Shown here: positions 33,639 through 44,195 of the stretch, in pieces | Position numbering within the stretch: the first letter of the stretch is position 1 | Layout: each line of letters begins with the position of its first letter | Origin: Strigamia acuminata | Lineage: Eukaryota > Arthropoda > Chilopoda > Geophilomorpha > Linotaeniidae | Direction: 5' to 3' | DNA length: 64,000 nucleotides | Assembly (NCBI GenBank): GCA_949358305.1 | Contig: OX442321.1 | Location: 6,349,605 to 6,413,604, forward strand | Made by a program: the position numbers and the translations under genes | Notes under the pieces: model-generated | Seen by the model: only the letters and a program-made list of their open reading frames with translations | The model's database searches: none | Told to the model about the DNA's origin: nothing

Positions 33639-36600
33639 CTAACCCAACTTGACTTGTTTTAGACAATTTACGAGTTGTACAAAATCGGTCACGTATTTTG
33701 TGTTCGGCTTGGGTCTACGTTTAGACTGTCGAACGGGAGATGGAAATCTTTTCCTCTTTTTAGACGGATTTTGAGGAGTTTCGTCCTCTTTAGAAGAAAT
33801 CTGAGAAGTTTCCTCCTCTTTCTCTTCAACTAAATCCTCTGTTTCCATGGACACAGGTTCATTTATTAATTCTGGAGAATTAATAACCTGACCTGCCATC
33901 CAATCTGGAGTCGGGTGTGACTCGTTGGTACCGACTTTCTGATCTAATGTCCATTCCTCAATCGGGTAACTTGGGATATAAGGCATTAAATCCTGTATGT
34001 TGATCGCTTTTGCTTTCGTGTTATCAGAAAGCTTACGTAGTGTGTAGGAACCTCCGCCAAGAACAGCCGTAATTTCCCAAGGTCCATCACGTTTCTCAGC
34101 GAATCCTGCCGAAATCCCTTTATCTTTATTTGATAAAATGTGTGTGGCTTTCCACACGAGATCTCCTTTGGCAAATTGACAAATATAATATTTGTCTTTA
34201 TGTAGTCGATCATGCTTTTCGTAATTCGATTGAATTTTCCGATGCATTTCGCTGTGTGCACGTCTAATTACGTCTAAAATGCTGTAGACGTAGGCTTCGG
34301 GATTCTCTTTGTCGAATTTGATGGCGTGTTTAGTAATACGCGGGTCAAATGGCAAAGGAACGATTCTTCCTGTATTAAGAATCATCGGAGAACAATTTGT
34401 TGCCTCGGACTTAGCGGTGCGCATCGCAAAGGCAAAAGAATTTAAATATTTTGGCCAGTGAGAGTGAATGTCCGAGTATAAAGCTAACATCATTTTTAAA
34501 GTCCTGTTAGCCCGCTCTGTAATATTAGCGGCAGCGTGATATGGGCTAATGTGAGCAATATCTACGTGATTTTTTCGACAAAAATCATTAAATATTGTTG
34601 ACACGAATTGTTTGCCGTTGTCGGAGATTATCTTTTTTGGATATCCCCAACGGTGGAAAACTTCGCTCATTTTATTAACGATGCATTCACTTGATGCAGT
34701 CGCTAGTGGGAAGACTTCAATCCATTTTGTACAATTATCAATGATTACTAAAATCCATTTTAATTGCGAACGACCGGCTGGTTTTGGTCCCATCAGGTCA
34801 ATGCTTACAGTCTCCCACGGGTTGGTCATGTTGTGAGGTGTATAGCTTGCCCGATGCTTTTGGTGTTGACTAGGTTTGTATTGTTGGCAATGAGTGCAAC
34901 TGCGAACGTAGTTTCGAGTGTCTTTGCTCATTCTAGGCCAGAAATACATCTGTTTTGCTCTATCTAGGGTTTTGCTCATGCCGGCATGTCCTGTAAGTGG
35001 GTGGCCATGGCATGCGAATAATGCACGTCTCACGAGAGAGCGTGGAATTACCGCCTTAAACCCGTTGCCGGAGTCGTTTAACTCTTCCTCATCGGTCGGA
35101 GCAAAATAAATTAGCATAACACCTTTATTTTCTTCCGGTTCGTCGAGAGTGTAGCCACGAATCGCGTTTAACCAATGTTTATCCGTGACACGATTTTTTA
35201 ATTTTTCGTCTCCTTTTAGGTAAACAAGGATTTTACTACATGCTGGATCTTTAAGCTGCGCTTCGATAATTTCGTCTCGCGTCGGCGGAACTACTTTTAG
35301 GATATCTGTTAGCGCAGTGTGTACATTTTCGTGATTACAATTGTGGACATCTATATGTCTGCAATTTTCTCTTGTACATCCTTCTTCCTCCCCCTTTTCT
35401 CCAGAATCATGAAATCTAACTGGATTATATGATTCTGAGAAAAAGTCTAAACTAAGGCCAACATTTGTAAGAAAATGTTTGCGCTCAGTTTCCGTCACTT
35501 GTAAAGATGCACACCTGTTTCCATTCCAAGTTGGATAGAAATGGGTGATCTCCTCTGGTTCGATATAATCATAATCCGGAGTGTCTAGTGCAGACAGTGG
35601 AGCGCGTGATAATGCGTCCGCTACTTGGTTCATTGCGCCGCGTCTAAAAATAATTTTAAACGCGCCACATTGTATTTTGACGGCCCAACGACCAAACCTT
35701 CCGGATGGTTCCGGCGTACTCATCAACCAGCTAAGGGCTTTAGCATCGGACTCGAGAGTGAAAGTCGTGTATTCTATATATGGGCGAAATCTCTCGATTG
35801 CCCATACAACGGCCAAACACTCCAATTCCGGCGTAGAATACCTTACTTCGGCCCCGTGTAACACTCGACTGGCGTACGCGACTGCTTTCGGGACCATAAT
35901 TAATTTCTGTTTCTTTTCACAGAATAATTCGACATCTTGGCAGAGTACTGCACCTAAGCCTGAATGAGAAGCATCTGTCAAAATGACAAAAGGCTTATTC
36001 ATATCTGGCATGTGGAGAAGGGCTTGGTCCTTGTCACACAAAATATCTTTGATAGTTTCGAATGCAGTTGTTTGTGGATCATCCCACACAAACTTTGCTT
36101 GATCATGCATAATATTGGTCAATGGACGAGCAATATTTGCGATGTTAGGAATAAATTTTCGGAAAAAATTCGCAAGTCCTACAAATCTTTGAATGTCTTT
36201 AGAGCAAGTCGGTTTGGGGAAATTCCTTACAGCCGAGACTTTGTCAGGGTCTGGAAGAAGAGATCCCTCCGAAATTAAATGGCCTAAAAATCGTAATGAT
36301 GTTCGACCAAATTTTGACTTGTCTTTATTGATAGTTAGATTCGCGGCATCCAACTTCTCAAGTACGTCTTTAATATGTAATAAATGATTTTCCCATGTGT
36401 CGGAAAAAATAATTATATCGTCTAAATAAACCAGAGCATGTTTATATAGAGAGTCACCCAATACGGTAGTCATGAGGTGTTGAAAAGAACTAGGTGCATT
36501 ACAAAGACCAAATGGCAATCTCTTGAATTGAAATTTGCCTTTTGGGGTGTAAAAAGCAGTTTTGCTCTTATCCTCCTCCTCCATTTCCATTTGATGATAA

Positions 36601-37874
36601 CCTTTAGTTAAATCAATGGATGTAAAGTACTTGGCCTGATTAGTATGGTGAATTAATAGGTCAATACTTGGCATTTGAATTGCATCAACTTCTGTGATCG
36701 CATTCAACCAGTGGTAGTCGATACATAATCGATACTTCCCGCCGGGTTTAGCCACTATGACGGGGTGACTTATATAAGGGCCAGTGGCAGGTTCGATCAA
36801 CCCATCGGCCTCCAACTCCTCGACCAATTCCGTCATAATCGCCTTCTTGGCCGGATTGTACATTCTATATGGCTGGTGTTTCCAAGTAGCACCAGGTTTA
36901 AACTTGATGCTGTGCTTGGCCACCTTCGTACAGCCCAGTTGGTCTCGAAATACGTTTTTTAATTGTACAAGAACGTTTACGAGTAACTGTTTTTCTTCCG
37001 CCGAACTGTTGCAGCCTTCGACGAGTTTTTCTGCCCAGTCCGGTGAAGTGGGAGTTCCTTCACCTTGGAGACCCAAAGTCTTAATGCTTGCTAAGCAACA
37101 GTTAAGTTCAGTGGTCTCGTACGGGGCTGTCCATCCGGGCATGTCATCACAGGTGAACACTGCTCGTCGGGGATTAGGGTTTATCCCCGTTCTACGCATA
37201 AAATTGTGACCCAAAATCAACCCACATACATTCTTGTGTAGAATTATGAAGGTCATAGGTGTAACTCTCCTTTTATCGGCCCATTTGACACAAAGACAAA
37301 CTTGACCGATAGGTCGGTGATCTATTCCGACCGCGCAGACACGCATTCCCCGGGGACATTCTTGTATGAATTCCACCGGAATTTCCGTGTTTGAGAGGAG
37401 TTGTACTCCAATAAAACATTGGGTGGCTCCAGAGTCCATTAGTGCGTTGTAATCCAAACCTCCAATTTGGACATTCATACGCGGATCATCTTTGCCACCA
37501 TTAATTAATTTGCTATTGCAAAGTTTGCCAAGCAATACTTTTCGTTCTTTCTTGTTCCATTTTTCAAGTTTAAGAAGTTTTCTTAACTTGAAAACCTTGG
37601 GTACAAGCGGTTTCTTGGGTGCATTCCAGCTTCCACTGAAAATACTCAAATTTTCTAGTTGGTCTGTCATGACTTTTAAATTTTCATCGACACCGCCAGT
37701 AGAGCTGCTAGTCTTTCGACAGACAGGTACGGCTTCGTAAGAAATGACCAACGATGGTGGTTTATTCTTCGAATCATCGACATAAGGTACTGTGAGATGA
37801 CTAGGCTTATGTCTTAATTTAAATTCATCTTTTCGTAAAAATAAATCATTTGACAATTCCGAGAAAGGAAACAA
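33639..37874 (-). CDS. pol: Pol polyprotein of the 14-kb Gypsy element
   Basis: Roughly 1411 residues from 37874. The frame is open further upstream, across the gag stop to the frameshift site at 37919-37925, and the codon at 37874 is TTG, so translation most likely arrives by -1 frameshifting from gag. Aspartic protease has DSGA at 147-150; reverse transcriptase spans about 340-570 with YLDD at 483-486; RNase H has TDAS near 633 and the ADALSRAP end near 752. The integrase zinc domain has H958, H963, C993 and C996; the integrase core has D1026, D1085 and E1120 (spacing as in the subgroup with PYHxxxNxTERxNRTLK). Together these process the polyprotein, copy the RNA and insert the DNA. No stop or frameshift is seen. 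Confidence 0.93.
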   Translation of the reverse strand: MFPFSELSNDLFLRKDEFKLRHKPSHLTVPYVDDSKNKPPSLVISYEAVPVCRKTSSSTGGVDENLKVMTDQLENLSIFSGSWNAPKKPLVPKVFKLRKLLKLEKWNKKERKVLLGKLCNSKLINGGKDDPRMNVQIGGLDYNALMDSGATQCFIGVQLLSNTEIPVEFIQECPRGMRVCAVGIDHRPIGQVCLCVKWADKRRVTPMTFIILHKNVCGLILGHNFMRRTGINPNPRRAVFTCDDMPGWTAPYETTELNCCLASIKTLGLQGEGTPTSPDWAEKLVEGCNSSAEEKQLLVNVLVQLKNVFRDQLGCTKVAKHSIKFKPGATWKHQPYRMYNPAKKAIMTELVEELEADGLIEPATGPYISHPVIVAKPGGKYRLCIDYHWLNAITEVDAIQMPSIDLLIHHTNQAKYFTSIDLTKGYHQMEMEEEDKSKTAFYTPKGKFQFKRLPFGLCNAPSSFQHLMTTVLGDSLYKHALVYLDDIIIFSDTWENHLLHIKDVLEKLDAANLTINKDKSKFGRTSLRFLGHLISEGSLLPDPDKVSAVRNFPKPTCSKDIQRFVGLANFFRKFIPNIANIARPLTNIMHDQAKFVWDDPQTTAFETIKDILCDKDQALLHMPDMNKPFVILTDASHSGLGAVLCQDVELFCEKKQKLIMVPKAVAYASRVLHGAEVRYSTPELECLAVVWAIERFRPYIEYTTFTLESDAKALSWLMSTPEPSGRFGRWAVKIQCGAFKIIFRRGAMNQVADALSRAPLSALDTPDYDYIEPEEITHFYPTWNGNRCASLQVTETERKHFLTNVGLSLDFFSESYNPVRFHDSGEKGEEEGCTRENCRHIDVHNCNHENVHTALTDILKVVPPTRDEIIEAQLKDPACSKILVYLKGDEKLKNRVTDKHWLNAIRGYTLDEPEENKGVMLIYFAPTDEEELNDSGNGFKAVIPRSLVRRALFACHGHPLTGHAGMSKTLDRAKQMYFWPRMSKDTRNYVRSCTHCQQYKPSQHQKHRASYTPHNMTNPWETVSIDLMGPKPAGRSQLKWILVIIDNCTKWIEVFPLATASSECIVNKMSEVFHRWGYPKKIISDNGKQFVSTIFNDFCRKNHVDIAHISPYHAAANITERANRTLKMMLALYSDIHSHWPKYLNSFAFAMRTAKSEATNCSPMILNTGRIVPLPFDPRITKHAIKFDKENPEAYVYSILDVIRRAHSEMHRKIQSNYEKHDRLHKDKYYICQFAKGDLVWKATHILSNKDKGISAGFAEKRDGPWEITAVLGGGSYTLRKLSDNTKAKAINIQDLMPYIPSYPIEEWTLDQKVGTNESHPTPDWMAGQVINSPELINEPVSMETEDLVEEKEEETSQISSKEDETPQNPSKKRKRFPSPVRQSKRRPKPNTKYVTDFVQLVNCLKQVKLG

Positions 37875-37884
37875 CTCTTTAAGC

Positions 37885-37925
37885 GGGGGTTGGGCAACTT
37901 GAACAACCCCCTGAATCAGTTTTTT
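37885..37925 (-). promoter_or_regulatory. -1 frameshift signal between gag and pol (14-kb element)
   Basis: Read on the - strand: slippery heptamer A AAA AAC at 37925-37919, aligned to the gag codons ACA AAA AAC and followed at once by the TGA stop. After a 7-nt spacer (TGATTCA) comes a hairpin with a perfect 8-bp stem GGGGGTTG / CAACCCCC and an 11-nt loop (37911-37885). A -1 slip continues into the pol frame, which is open from here. This layout is the standard retroviral frameshift signal. Confidence 0.85.
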
Positions 37926-39964
37926 GTCTCGTCGGGAGTGACTGACTCAGTGGCTGCTGGTAAATGCTTAATTAACAGGTCAACCATGTTTTTCTGGAAG
38001 TCAGTAAATTTGGAGTCTAAAGTTTCTGACGTAACCCAATTTTGTTTGGGTCGTTTAAACTCGGGGTTGGGAGCAGAGTGGTTAAATCTTTTATTTGAAT
38101 TTAACGAGTCTGTTTTCCCTGCTAATTTTTTGGCAAGGGCGGGACATTCTCTTTTAAAATGTCCAGGCTCGTGACAGAAAAAGCATTTTCCAGTAGTCTT
38201 TTCATACTGGGCGGCAAATAATCGCTCCATTGAACCATCGTCAGTTGAGTCGTCATTTTCCGACTCGTCTTCATTTTCAACTTCATCTTGAGTTTGCGTT
38301 AAACGTAGTGAAGTTTTAGAAGGAAAAATCTTAGATTTTTCGTGAAGTTTGGGAGTAGGATGATTCTCTCGATTATCGTACTCCAATTTTGCTGCAAGTT
38401 GAGAACTTTCAAACTTAGAGCGATTTGCTCCTACATATTGTAGAATGTCATCTACTGTAAAGTTACCATACATTCCTTGTGTACATAACGCCGTGAAACT
38501 TTCTTGAGTTAAATTGTCGAATAATTGCGCACGTCCAGTTTTATCACCTGGCGGCACTTCACCTTGTTCTTGCGTATAACGCAGAAGAAAACTATAAAGT
38601 GACTCGTCGGCTCGTTGTTTTACATTAAGAAGTCGCCTTTCTCTTGTAAGTGGAACGAGGTCGAAACAATCGAGAAAAGAGGCTTCGAAAGTTCGCCAAC
38701 TGTTAAAAGTATGGCGTTGCTTATGGAACCAACGTTGTGCATGGCCTAATAGTCGTCCAGGTACAGCAGTGTGTACCATGTCGTCTAAAGGGATGCCTTT
38801 CCCGAGTGCGACAGCTTTGACGATTTCAAGGAATCGCGCAACCTCTGTCTGTTTCCCGTCAAAAATAGGAATCTCGATTCCTTTTCCAAAATTCTGACTG
38901 GGATTACTCGGGCTTCGGATTTGACCAACTAAACCCTGAATAATTTGTTTTACATTTTCGTCCGACAAATTAGAAGCAGAGTTCGAATTGGGTGTAGACC
39001 GACTTCCTTGGTCTCTGGGTGGCGGATTTGGCTCTCCTTGAAAATTTTGATGTCTATCAGGTGGCGGTGGAGAACGAGAATTATTACGTCGGTGGAAATT
39101 ATTGTTATAATTTCCCCCTCCACCAGCGTGAGATTCGTCACTACTCGAGTTAGGATCGGAGTCACGCGGATCACCAGGAGCTCCGGGAAATCGTTGATTT
39201 CTCGGCGGAGCTCGTCCACCTTGAGAGCGGGAATTTCTATAATTCCTAAAATCTCCATCAGATTGGGTGTGAGATTGAAAATTTTGATAATTTTCATTTC
39301 TCCCCCTTGGTTGGACCGACAGATTAGTTCGAGGCTGTGGAACTCTGAAAGAATCATTCAAATTCCCAGTGGGAGCGGGTAAAATATTATTTACAGCCGT
39401 CGCACTTGGTAAATTTCGGGAAATTGGCGCAGAAATATTTCCTTGTCCGGAATTTCCCATTCTTTCGGCCGAATTCGATCGCCAAGAACTAGTTGGTAAC
39501 TGAATCAAAGGTTGAACAGATAGTGAAGAATTTAACTGCCCATTGTCGTCACGAGCAACATTCATTCGCCATCCAGGCAATTGCTGGTAGCGATATGTGG
39601 CCGGCGAACGAGGGCCAGTTCGATCTATAGAAACACTTTGTTCGTTGGTTACAACTACATCGGGAGTAATTACACGATTTCTCTCGTGATGATTATTCGC
39701 CGTGTATTGTTGAGCTTCACACAAAGAGGAAAACTGCGTCACTTCCAATTGGTAATGGCGACAGTAAACTTCTAAATCATGTGGGACTGATAGTGGATCC
39801 GTTCGAGAACTACCTGGGTTGGAAACGTCTCTAGGAACATTTTCTTCCCCCTGGCTTTCTAGATCAGACTCCACAATTCCTCTTGGTGTTTCACACATAC
39901 CACCACGTCGTCGTGCTCCACGATTTCCTCGTGTTCCACGAACTCTTACAGGTCTACGGGCCAT
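37916..39964 (-). CDS. gag: Gag protein of the 14-kb Gypsy element
   Basis: 682 residues from the ATG at 39964 (MARRPVRVRG). The open frame extends three codons upstream, but only with a TTG, so the ATG is preferred. The N-terminal half is low-complexity, Arg/Asn/Ser/Pro-rich. The central part (about 340-520) resembles the retrotransposon capsid domain, with FDGKQTEVARFLEIVKA, WFHKQRHTFNSWRTFEASF and ESLYSFLLRYTQEQGE. A single zinc knuckle CFFCHEPGHFKREC (C594, C597, H602, C607) follows, as in nucleocapsids. It assembles the particle and packages the RNA. Translation ends at TGA 37918-37916 or shifts -1 into pol. Confidence 0.92.
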   Translation of the reverse strand: MARRPVRVRGTRGNRGARRRGGMCETPRGIVESDLESQGEENVPRDVSNPGSSRTDPLSVPHDLEVYCRHYQLEVTQFSSLCEAQQYTANNHHERNRVITPDVVVTNEQSVSIDRTGPRSPATYRYQQLPGWRMNVARDDNGQLNSSLSVQPLIQLPTSSWRSNSAERMGNSGQGNISAPISRNLPSATAVNNILPAPTGNLNDSFRVPQPRTNLSVQPRGRNENYQNFQSHTQSDGDFRNYRNSRSQGGRAPPRNQRFPGAPGDPRDSDPNSSSDESHAGGGGNYNNNFHRRNNSRSPPPPDRHQNFQGEPNPPPRDQGSRSTPNSNSASNLSDENVKQIIQGLVGQIRSPSNPSQNFGKGIEIPIFDGKQTEVARFLEIVKAVALGKGIPLDDMVHTAVPGRLLGHAQRWFHKQRHTFNSWRTFEASFLDCFDLVPLTRERRLLNVKQRADESLYSFLLRYTQEQGEVPPGDKTGRAQLFDNLTQESFTALCTQGMYGNFTVDDILQYVGANRSKFESSQLAAKLEYDNRENHPTPKLHEKSKIFPSKTSLRLTQTQDEVENEDESENDDSTDDGSMERLFAAQYEKTTGKCFFCHEPGHFKRECPALAKKLAGKTDSLNSNKRFNHSAPNPEFKRPKQNWVTSETLDSKFTDFQKNMVDLLIKHLPAATESVTPDETKN

Positions 39965-40819
39965 AATACTCAAAGAAATACACGTACAACAAGAAAAAAT
40001 AAACTTTAACTGAACTAGCGTAAATGTAACACGCTTAATATTAAACTAAGAAATAATTTGAAAAAATACAACCTTAGCTGCTGAAACTGAAGTGGCTTCG
40101 GAAAAACTGTCCTATTGCGTGGTCAAGAATGGTCCAAACGGGCACTGGTCACAAAGGCACAACTGGATGGTCGCACTGTCGAAAAGCAAGTGTGGCTGAA
40201 TATTGGTTGTCAAACTAGCTTCCGGAAAATCTCCTTTGTCAAGATAGTCTGCGTGATTGGCGATGTTGACAAATTCCTGATAATTTCTAATCCGAAATTC
40301 TCAACAATGTCACATCTGGATGACCTACTCCGAGCTGCATCGTGAGTGGTTCTCTTTGTCACATTCTTTACTTTGTTAAAGATTAAAATAATAATCAAAA
40401 ACATTGAAAACAGAACAATAGAAACTTGGTCAAGTTTTTAACCAGCAAAATAAAATACTTTAACTTTTATTTTTCAGTCAGCAGGATTTCTAGTCAAATT
40501 CGTTTTTTGATCAAAATTCAAGGTTTCGAAATTTTCCAGAATATAGCTGAATATTCTGGGAAACTCAATAAAATCATAATAGATTTTTCGTAAGAGATTC
40601 GGAATTATAATGAGTTTTTTTCAAAATAATCCAAAAATTCGAATTCAGATATTTCCAAAAGATAATGAGAATTTTTTGAAAACAAATGGATATTTCACAG
40701 TAAATTTATAGAGAAAAATCGGAAATTTTCTAATTATAATATCTATATAAAATAATCAAGAAAATTCATTTTTCAATTTACACTTTGATCACAGAGTTCA
40801 CTTCGATAAAATGCAACCT
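39965..40819 (-). other. 5' leader of the 14-kb Gypsy element
   Basis: About 855 nt between the primer site and the gag ATG with no supported ORF. It probably contains the packaging signal and the 5' untranslated region of the genomic RNA. There is a short open frame at 40115-40345 on the opposite strand only, which I do not support. Confidence 0.5.
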
Positions 40820-40837
40820 ATCTCGGTAGAACCTCCA
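40820..40837 (-). promoter_or_regulatory. Primer binding site, tRNA-Gln-like
   Basis: The - strand sequence TGGAGGTTCTACCGAGAT starts two bases after the 5' LTR. Its complement ATCTCGGTAGAACCTCCA fits the 3' end of eukaryotic tRNA-Gln (T-arm, acceptor stem and CCA) with about one difference, as recalled from the general tRNA-Gln sequence. It would prime minus-strand synthesis. Confidence 0.75.
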
Positions 40838-40839
40838 CG

Positions 40840-42429
40840 TGTGACGATTACCTTCTGGAGATAGCAATTGCTAAACTAAAGTGTGAACTATCTGTGTGAA
40901 AATGTAAAATATGCAAACCTGATGTTTTCTCAAAACATATAACATTTATTCCGGTTTGAACCTTATATAAATACTATGCCTACAAGTGGCTAAAATGACG
41001 AGAAGTTAAACTATACAGTTGTTTGGCAAAAGCCCTGAAATAATATCATTTGAAGGCTTCAGTCATGCAATAAGAATTTGTAACGGTCTTATTGCTGTGA
41101 CGTAAAAGATGTCATCTATGAATGGCTTTGGCTTCTAAATGGTCCGGGGTTTGGTTCTAAAAGGCGTGTAAATGGTTAGGCTGGGTGGGTTATATCCGAG
41201 AGGTGCGGTTGACTTTTCTGTATCGTCACACACATCGCATCGCAGATAATTGTTGTAATCAATAATTACCGCGAGATGTAACAATGTGAGAATAAATATT
41301 CATATTAATTCTATGGAATTAATCATGATATTTTAGAGTCACAAACTTAACTAAAACTATGAAAATAAGTAAAATATATTAAAATAGCGCCGAGCTATTT
41401 TTTGCCCCGAGTGCAATCAACATCTAAGTTAGACTTAAATGTTCCGTCAAACCAATAACGAATTGAATCGAAATATCTCGCAGGAAAGGTTATCCATCGC
41501 CGGGAAATTACTCCACTCGGTCCTGGCTGGCGGGAGAGTAACCGGGAAATTACTCCGCGTCGATTACTCTGATAATGCGTCTGTGAAATATAAATACTCC
41601 ACTCTAGATTCTACATTACCAATGCGTCTGTGAATTTTACTCCACTCTAGATTCTGCACTCTACAACGGAATGTTGGCATGAAGCTGGAGGGAGTGCGTC
41701 TGTGGGTTGTACCCCACTCTAGATACTACACTTAAATGTGTCTGTGAATTACTCACTCTAGTTACAACATTTCTACAACGGAATGTTGGCATGAAGAGGC
41801 GGGCAGTGTGTCTGTGAGTCTTCTACCCACTCTAGATACTTACACTAAATACAAAGTATTTCTACAACGGATTGTCGGAACGCAGAGAAGTATAATATGT
41901 GCTCAAGTAATATCAGTATCAAACAAAAACAGAACAAGAGCGAGCTATATCCGTTTTGCAGGGGGATATATACTCGGTGAGGAGAATAGCTGTTCAGTGA
42001 TCCAATGGGATCACTGGGCAGTCAAATCCATCCAATCCCAGATCATAGGAAGTGGATACTCAGGACATAGTCTTCTACTAGGTCCACTACAGGAACTGGA
42101 TACGCAGGACACATTTTGGATTAAGTCCCTTTGACTATAATCCAAAAGGAGTCCAACTCACAGTGGGTGATGGGGGGTGACTTCACCAGGTGTAGAGTTT
42201 GCACATAATTCAATAGAATTATGTGACAAATAAATCAACTAGTTTTTAAACATCCAAAAGTATTTAAAAGTGTCTAAAGTTGCAGTGGAATAAAATATAA
42301 ATAGTAATTTATATTTTATTCACTCAAAAATTGTCGAAATTTGAATTTACCGCTAAAACGCATCAGCGCCATCTATTGGTGAAGTAATCGTCCTATACTA
42401 ACAAAGTGCATGACAGTGTAACCGTCACA
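40840..42429 (-). repeat. 5' LTR of the 14-kb Gypsy element
   Basis: 1590 bp, same length and, wherever I compared, same sequence as 28432-30021, including identical small open frames and the degenerate GTCTGTGAA / CCACTCTAGAT repeat block (41573-41888). Followed by the ACGT target duplication at 42430-42433. Confidence 0.93.
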
Positions 42430-43185
42430 ACGTAAAACATTTAGTTTAGCTGGCGTCAACAAAGGTGCGCGCAATTCCGCTTCCAGACAACGATTGAAGA
42501 GAACAAAATTCAGAGCCAGTCCTCGGCACAAATGCACAAAGTAAACAAACATCACATCCATAAACCAATAACAAAACACGAGTATTACACAATAATCCCC
42601 TAGAGCTGTAATGTTACTGAAATAATCGTTGTGTATTCCCACTTGTTGATGAATTGTTTGGTATATTCCTAGGTAATGTCCAGTTGTTTCCTTTACAACG
42701 TGATTTATAGTTAAAGTTGCAGTCATTACCATTCCTATGAAAAAGTAAAGTTTTGTGCTTCGGTTAAATGTCTTCAAAAGATCTTCAGCAGTGGATAAAT
42801 TGAACACGATTTTGCGGTAGACGGCTTTTATTTTCTTTTCTCTTTTAAGACACACAATGGTCGTGTAGAAAGAAATAAATTCAGAGATTGACAACGACAC
42901 TAGCCCAAATGTGTCGGGTTGATGTTCATTCTGAAATATTACAAAAAGGAAAAAGAGGTGTAGAATCGAGATTGCATGCACACAACGTGCAATTCCAGCG
43001 TAGATAATTTTTCCCCAGCACTTCGAAGCGTTTCCACCATCCAAAAAGTCAAGTTGTAGTCCGTAAATTCCGAACAAAACACGCCAAATTCGATTAATAC
43101 TCTTTAAACCAAGATCTTCAACCGGAACATTTATCTCAGCTACAGCTGACTCTGCCATTACGTCTAGTTCAATTGGATTTTGCAA

Positions 43186-44055
43186 CTCGCAAATGGTGCA
43201 TAAGATATTCTGACCTTAATATCAAACCACATTTGATGCTAATGTGTATGCTTAGTTAATGGTTTACTTTTTGTCCCCAAAGTGTACAAATATTGACACA
43301 TGTCTATCGACAATCATTAAACACTATCAATCTAAAGTTATAAGTGGCTGGGCGTGTAAATATATAGTCGTAAGAATAAAACTTCAATTCTCCGTAAATT
43401 GCATTAACACCAACGCTCCTGGTGTTGCATATCGTGTGGTGATCTCAAGTGAATTTTTATATATCGGTTGTCACCACTTAGAAATGTTTATTATTTTTAA
43501 TTACTCTGGTTTGGCACATGTCAAACCAGCCTGCAGAGTCTTGGTGGAGAAAACTCTCCAGGCACACCTCACCCCAATTTGGCTGGGGTAGGTTGCAAAT
43601 TAACCGTTTTGGTGCAATAATTCCTCTGTTGCACCAAAATGCGCTCATTGCACATATCTGCTATGCAGATCTTAAGTGTGCTTGGCTCAAATTTAGAGTT
43701 TTGGCACACTCTTGAATTCAGCTACAAACAAACAACACACTTTCTCACTGATCTGCCTCTGCAAGTATCGACCGTGTTAATGTTTAGGTGATTTGAGACA
43801 TCTTGCTATCTTTTCTAAGTTTGCAAAGCCAGCGCTTCCGCATGTATCAACCACAGTTGATACGCGCATTCTCACTGTATTTCAGTGATCACTGCTCACG
43901 AGTAGTGCTCTCACTCGCCGCCGCCATTGAGGACCACCGTAAGCGTTTCCGGAATCAGCCATCGCCGCCCGAGTGAGTGAGCTTTTGAAGGAAAACAATG
44001 TTCCCGCCATTTTCGCATGCAACAATTGTTGTACGCATTTCTTTATTTCATTATT
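43186..44055. repeat. GR upstream flank, segmental duplication copy 2
   Basis: Counterpart of 22050-22920. It carries the IR-type module in + orientation at about 43330-43433 (GGCGTGTAAATATATAGTCG, AAGAATAAAACTTC, GCATTAACACCAACGCTCC, TGGTGTTGCATATC). At its end (about 44055) it lacks the solo LTR found in copy 1, reading straight through TTATTCATTTCTTTGTTC. Confidence 0.75.
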
Positions 44056-44195
44056 CATTTCTTTGTTCATTTCATTATTAGTATTTAACCTAGTTCATTG
44101 CAATTTAGTGTAATAAAATTATTGAGTTATTTCCCTTACCTAGTTTCTATTTTACCCCTAGACAACCATCAATTAGTATTTATTTCAGAGACTAA

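Larger units (their letters stand above)
28432..42429 (-). mobile_element. Gypsy (Ty3) LTR retrotransposon, 13,998 bp, full length
   Basis: Two 1590-bp LTRs bound the element, which is flanked by a 4-bp ACGT duplication inside GR2 exon 1. Order on the - strand: 5' LTR (42429-40840), tRNA-Gln-like primer site, about 850-nt leader, gag (39964-37916), frameshift signal, pol in the order protease, reverse transcriptase, RNase H, integrase (37874-33639), spacer, a third ORF (32333-30678), polypurine tract, 3' LTR (30021-28432). Integrase downstream of RNase H identifies the Gypsy/Ty3 superfamily. ORFs are intact and the LTRs appear identical where compared, so insertion is recent and the copy may be competent. 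At 14 kb it is about twice the usual Gypsy length. Confidence 0.93.
27765..43185 (-). pseudogene. Gustatory receptor GR2, split by a 14-kb retrotransposon
   Basis: The sister copy of GR1 on the - strand. Exon 1 is in two parts: 43185-42434 before the insert and 28427-28191 after it (ACGT duplicated at 28428-28431 and 42430-42433). Exon 2 is 28125-28066, exon 3 is 27992-27888 and exon 4 is 27812-27765. The receptor frame is otherwise open: 270 N-terminal codons, a C-terminal half of exon 1 with LGLVNEISHLFAPLILLWIS, exon 3 with GISVSGLFTL and exon 4 with LTYTVVLYQT. Besides the insertion, the exon 2 donor is AT (28065-28064) where GR1 has GT. A normal transcript is therefore doubly unlikely. 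Before these lesions it would have been a seven-helix taste-receptor channel of about 400 residues. Confidence 0.88.

Noticed and set aside
33639-37874. Pol translated independently from its own start at 37874
   Set aside because: The codon there is TTG and the frame is open upstream to the slippery site, so -1 frameshifting explains it better.
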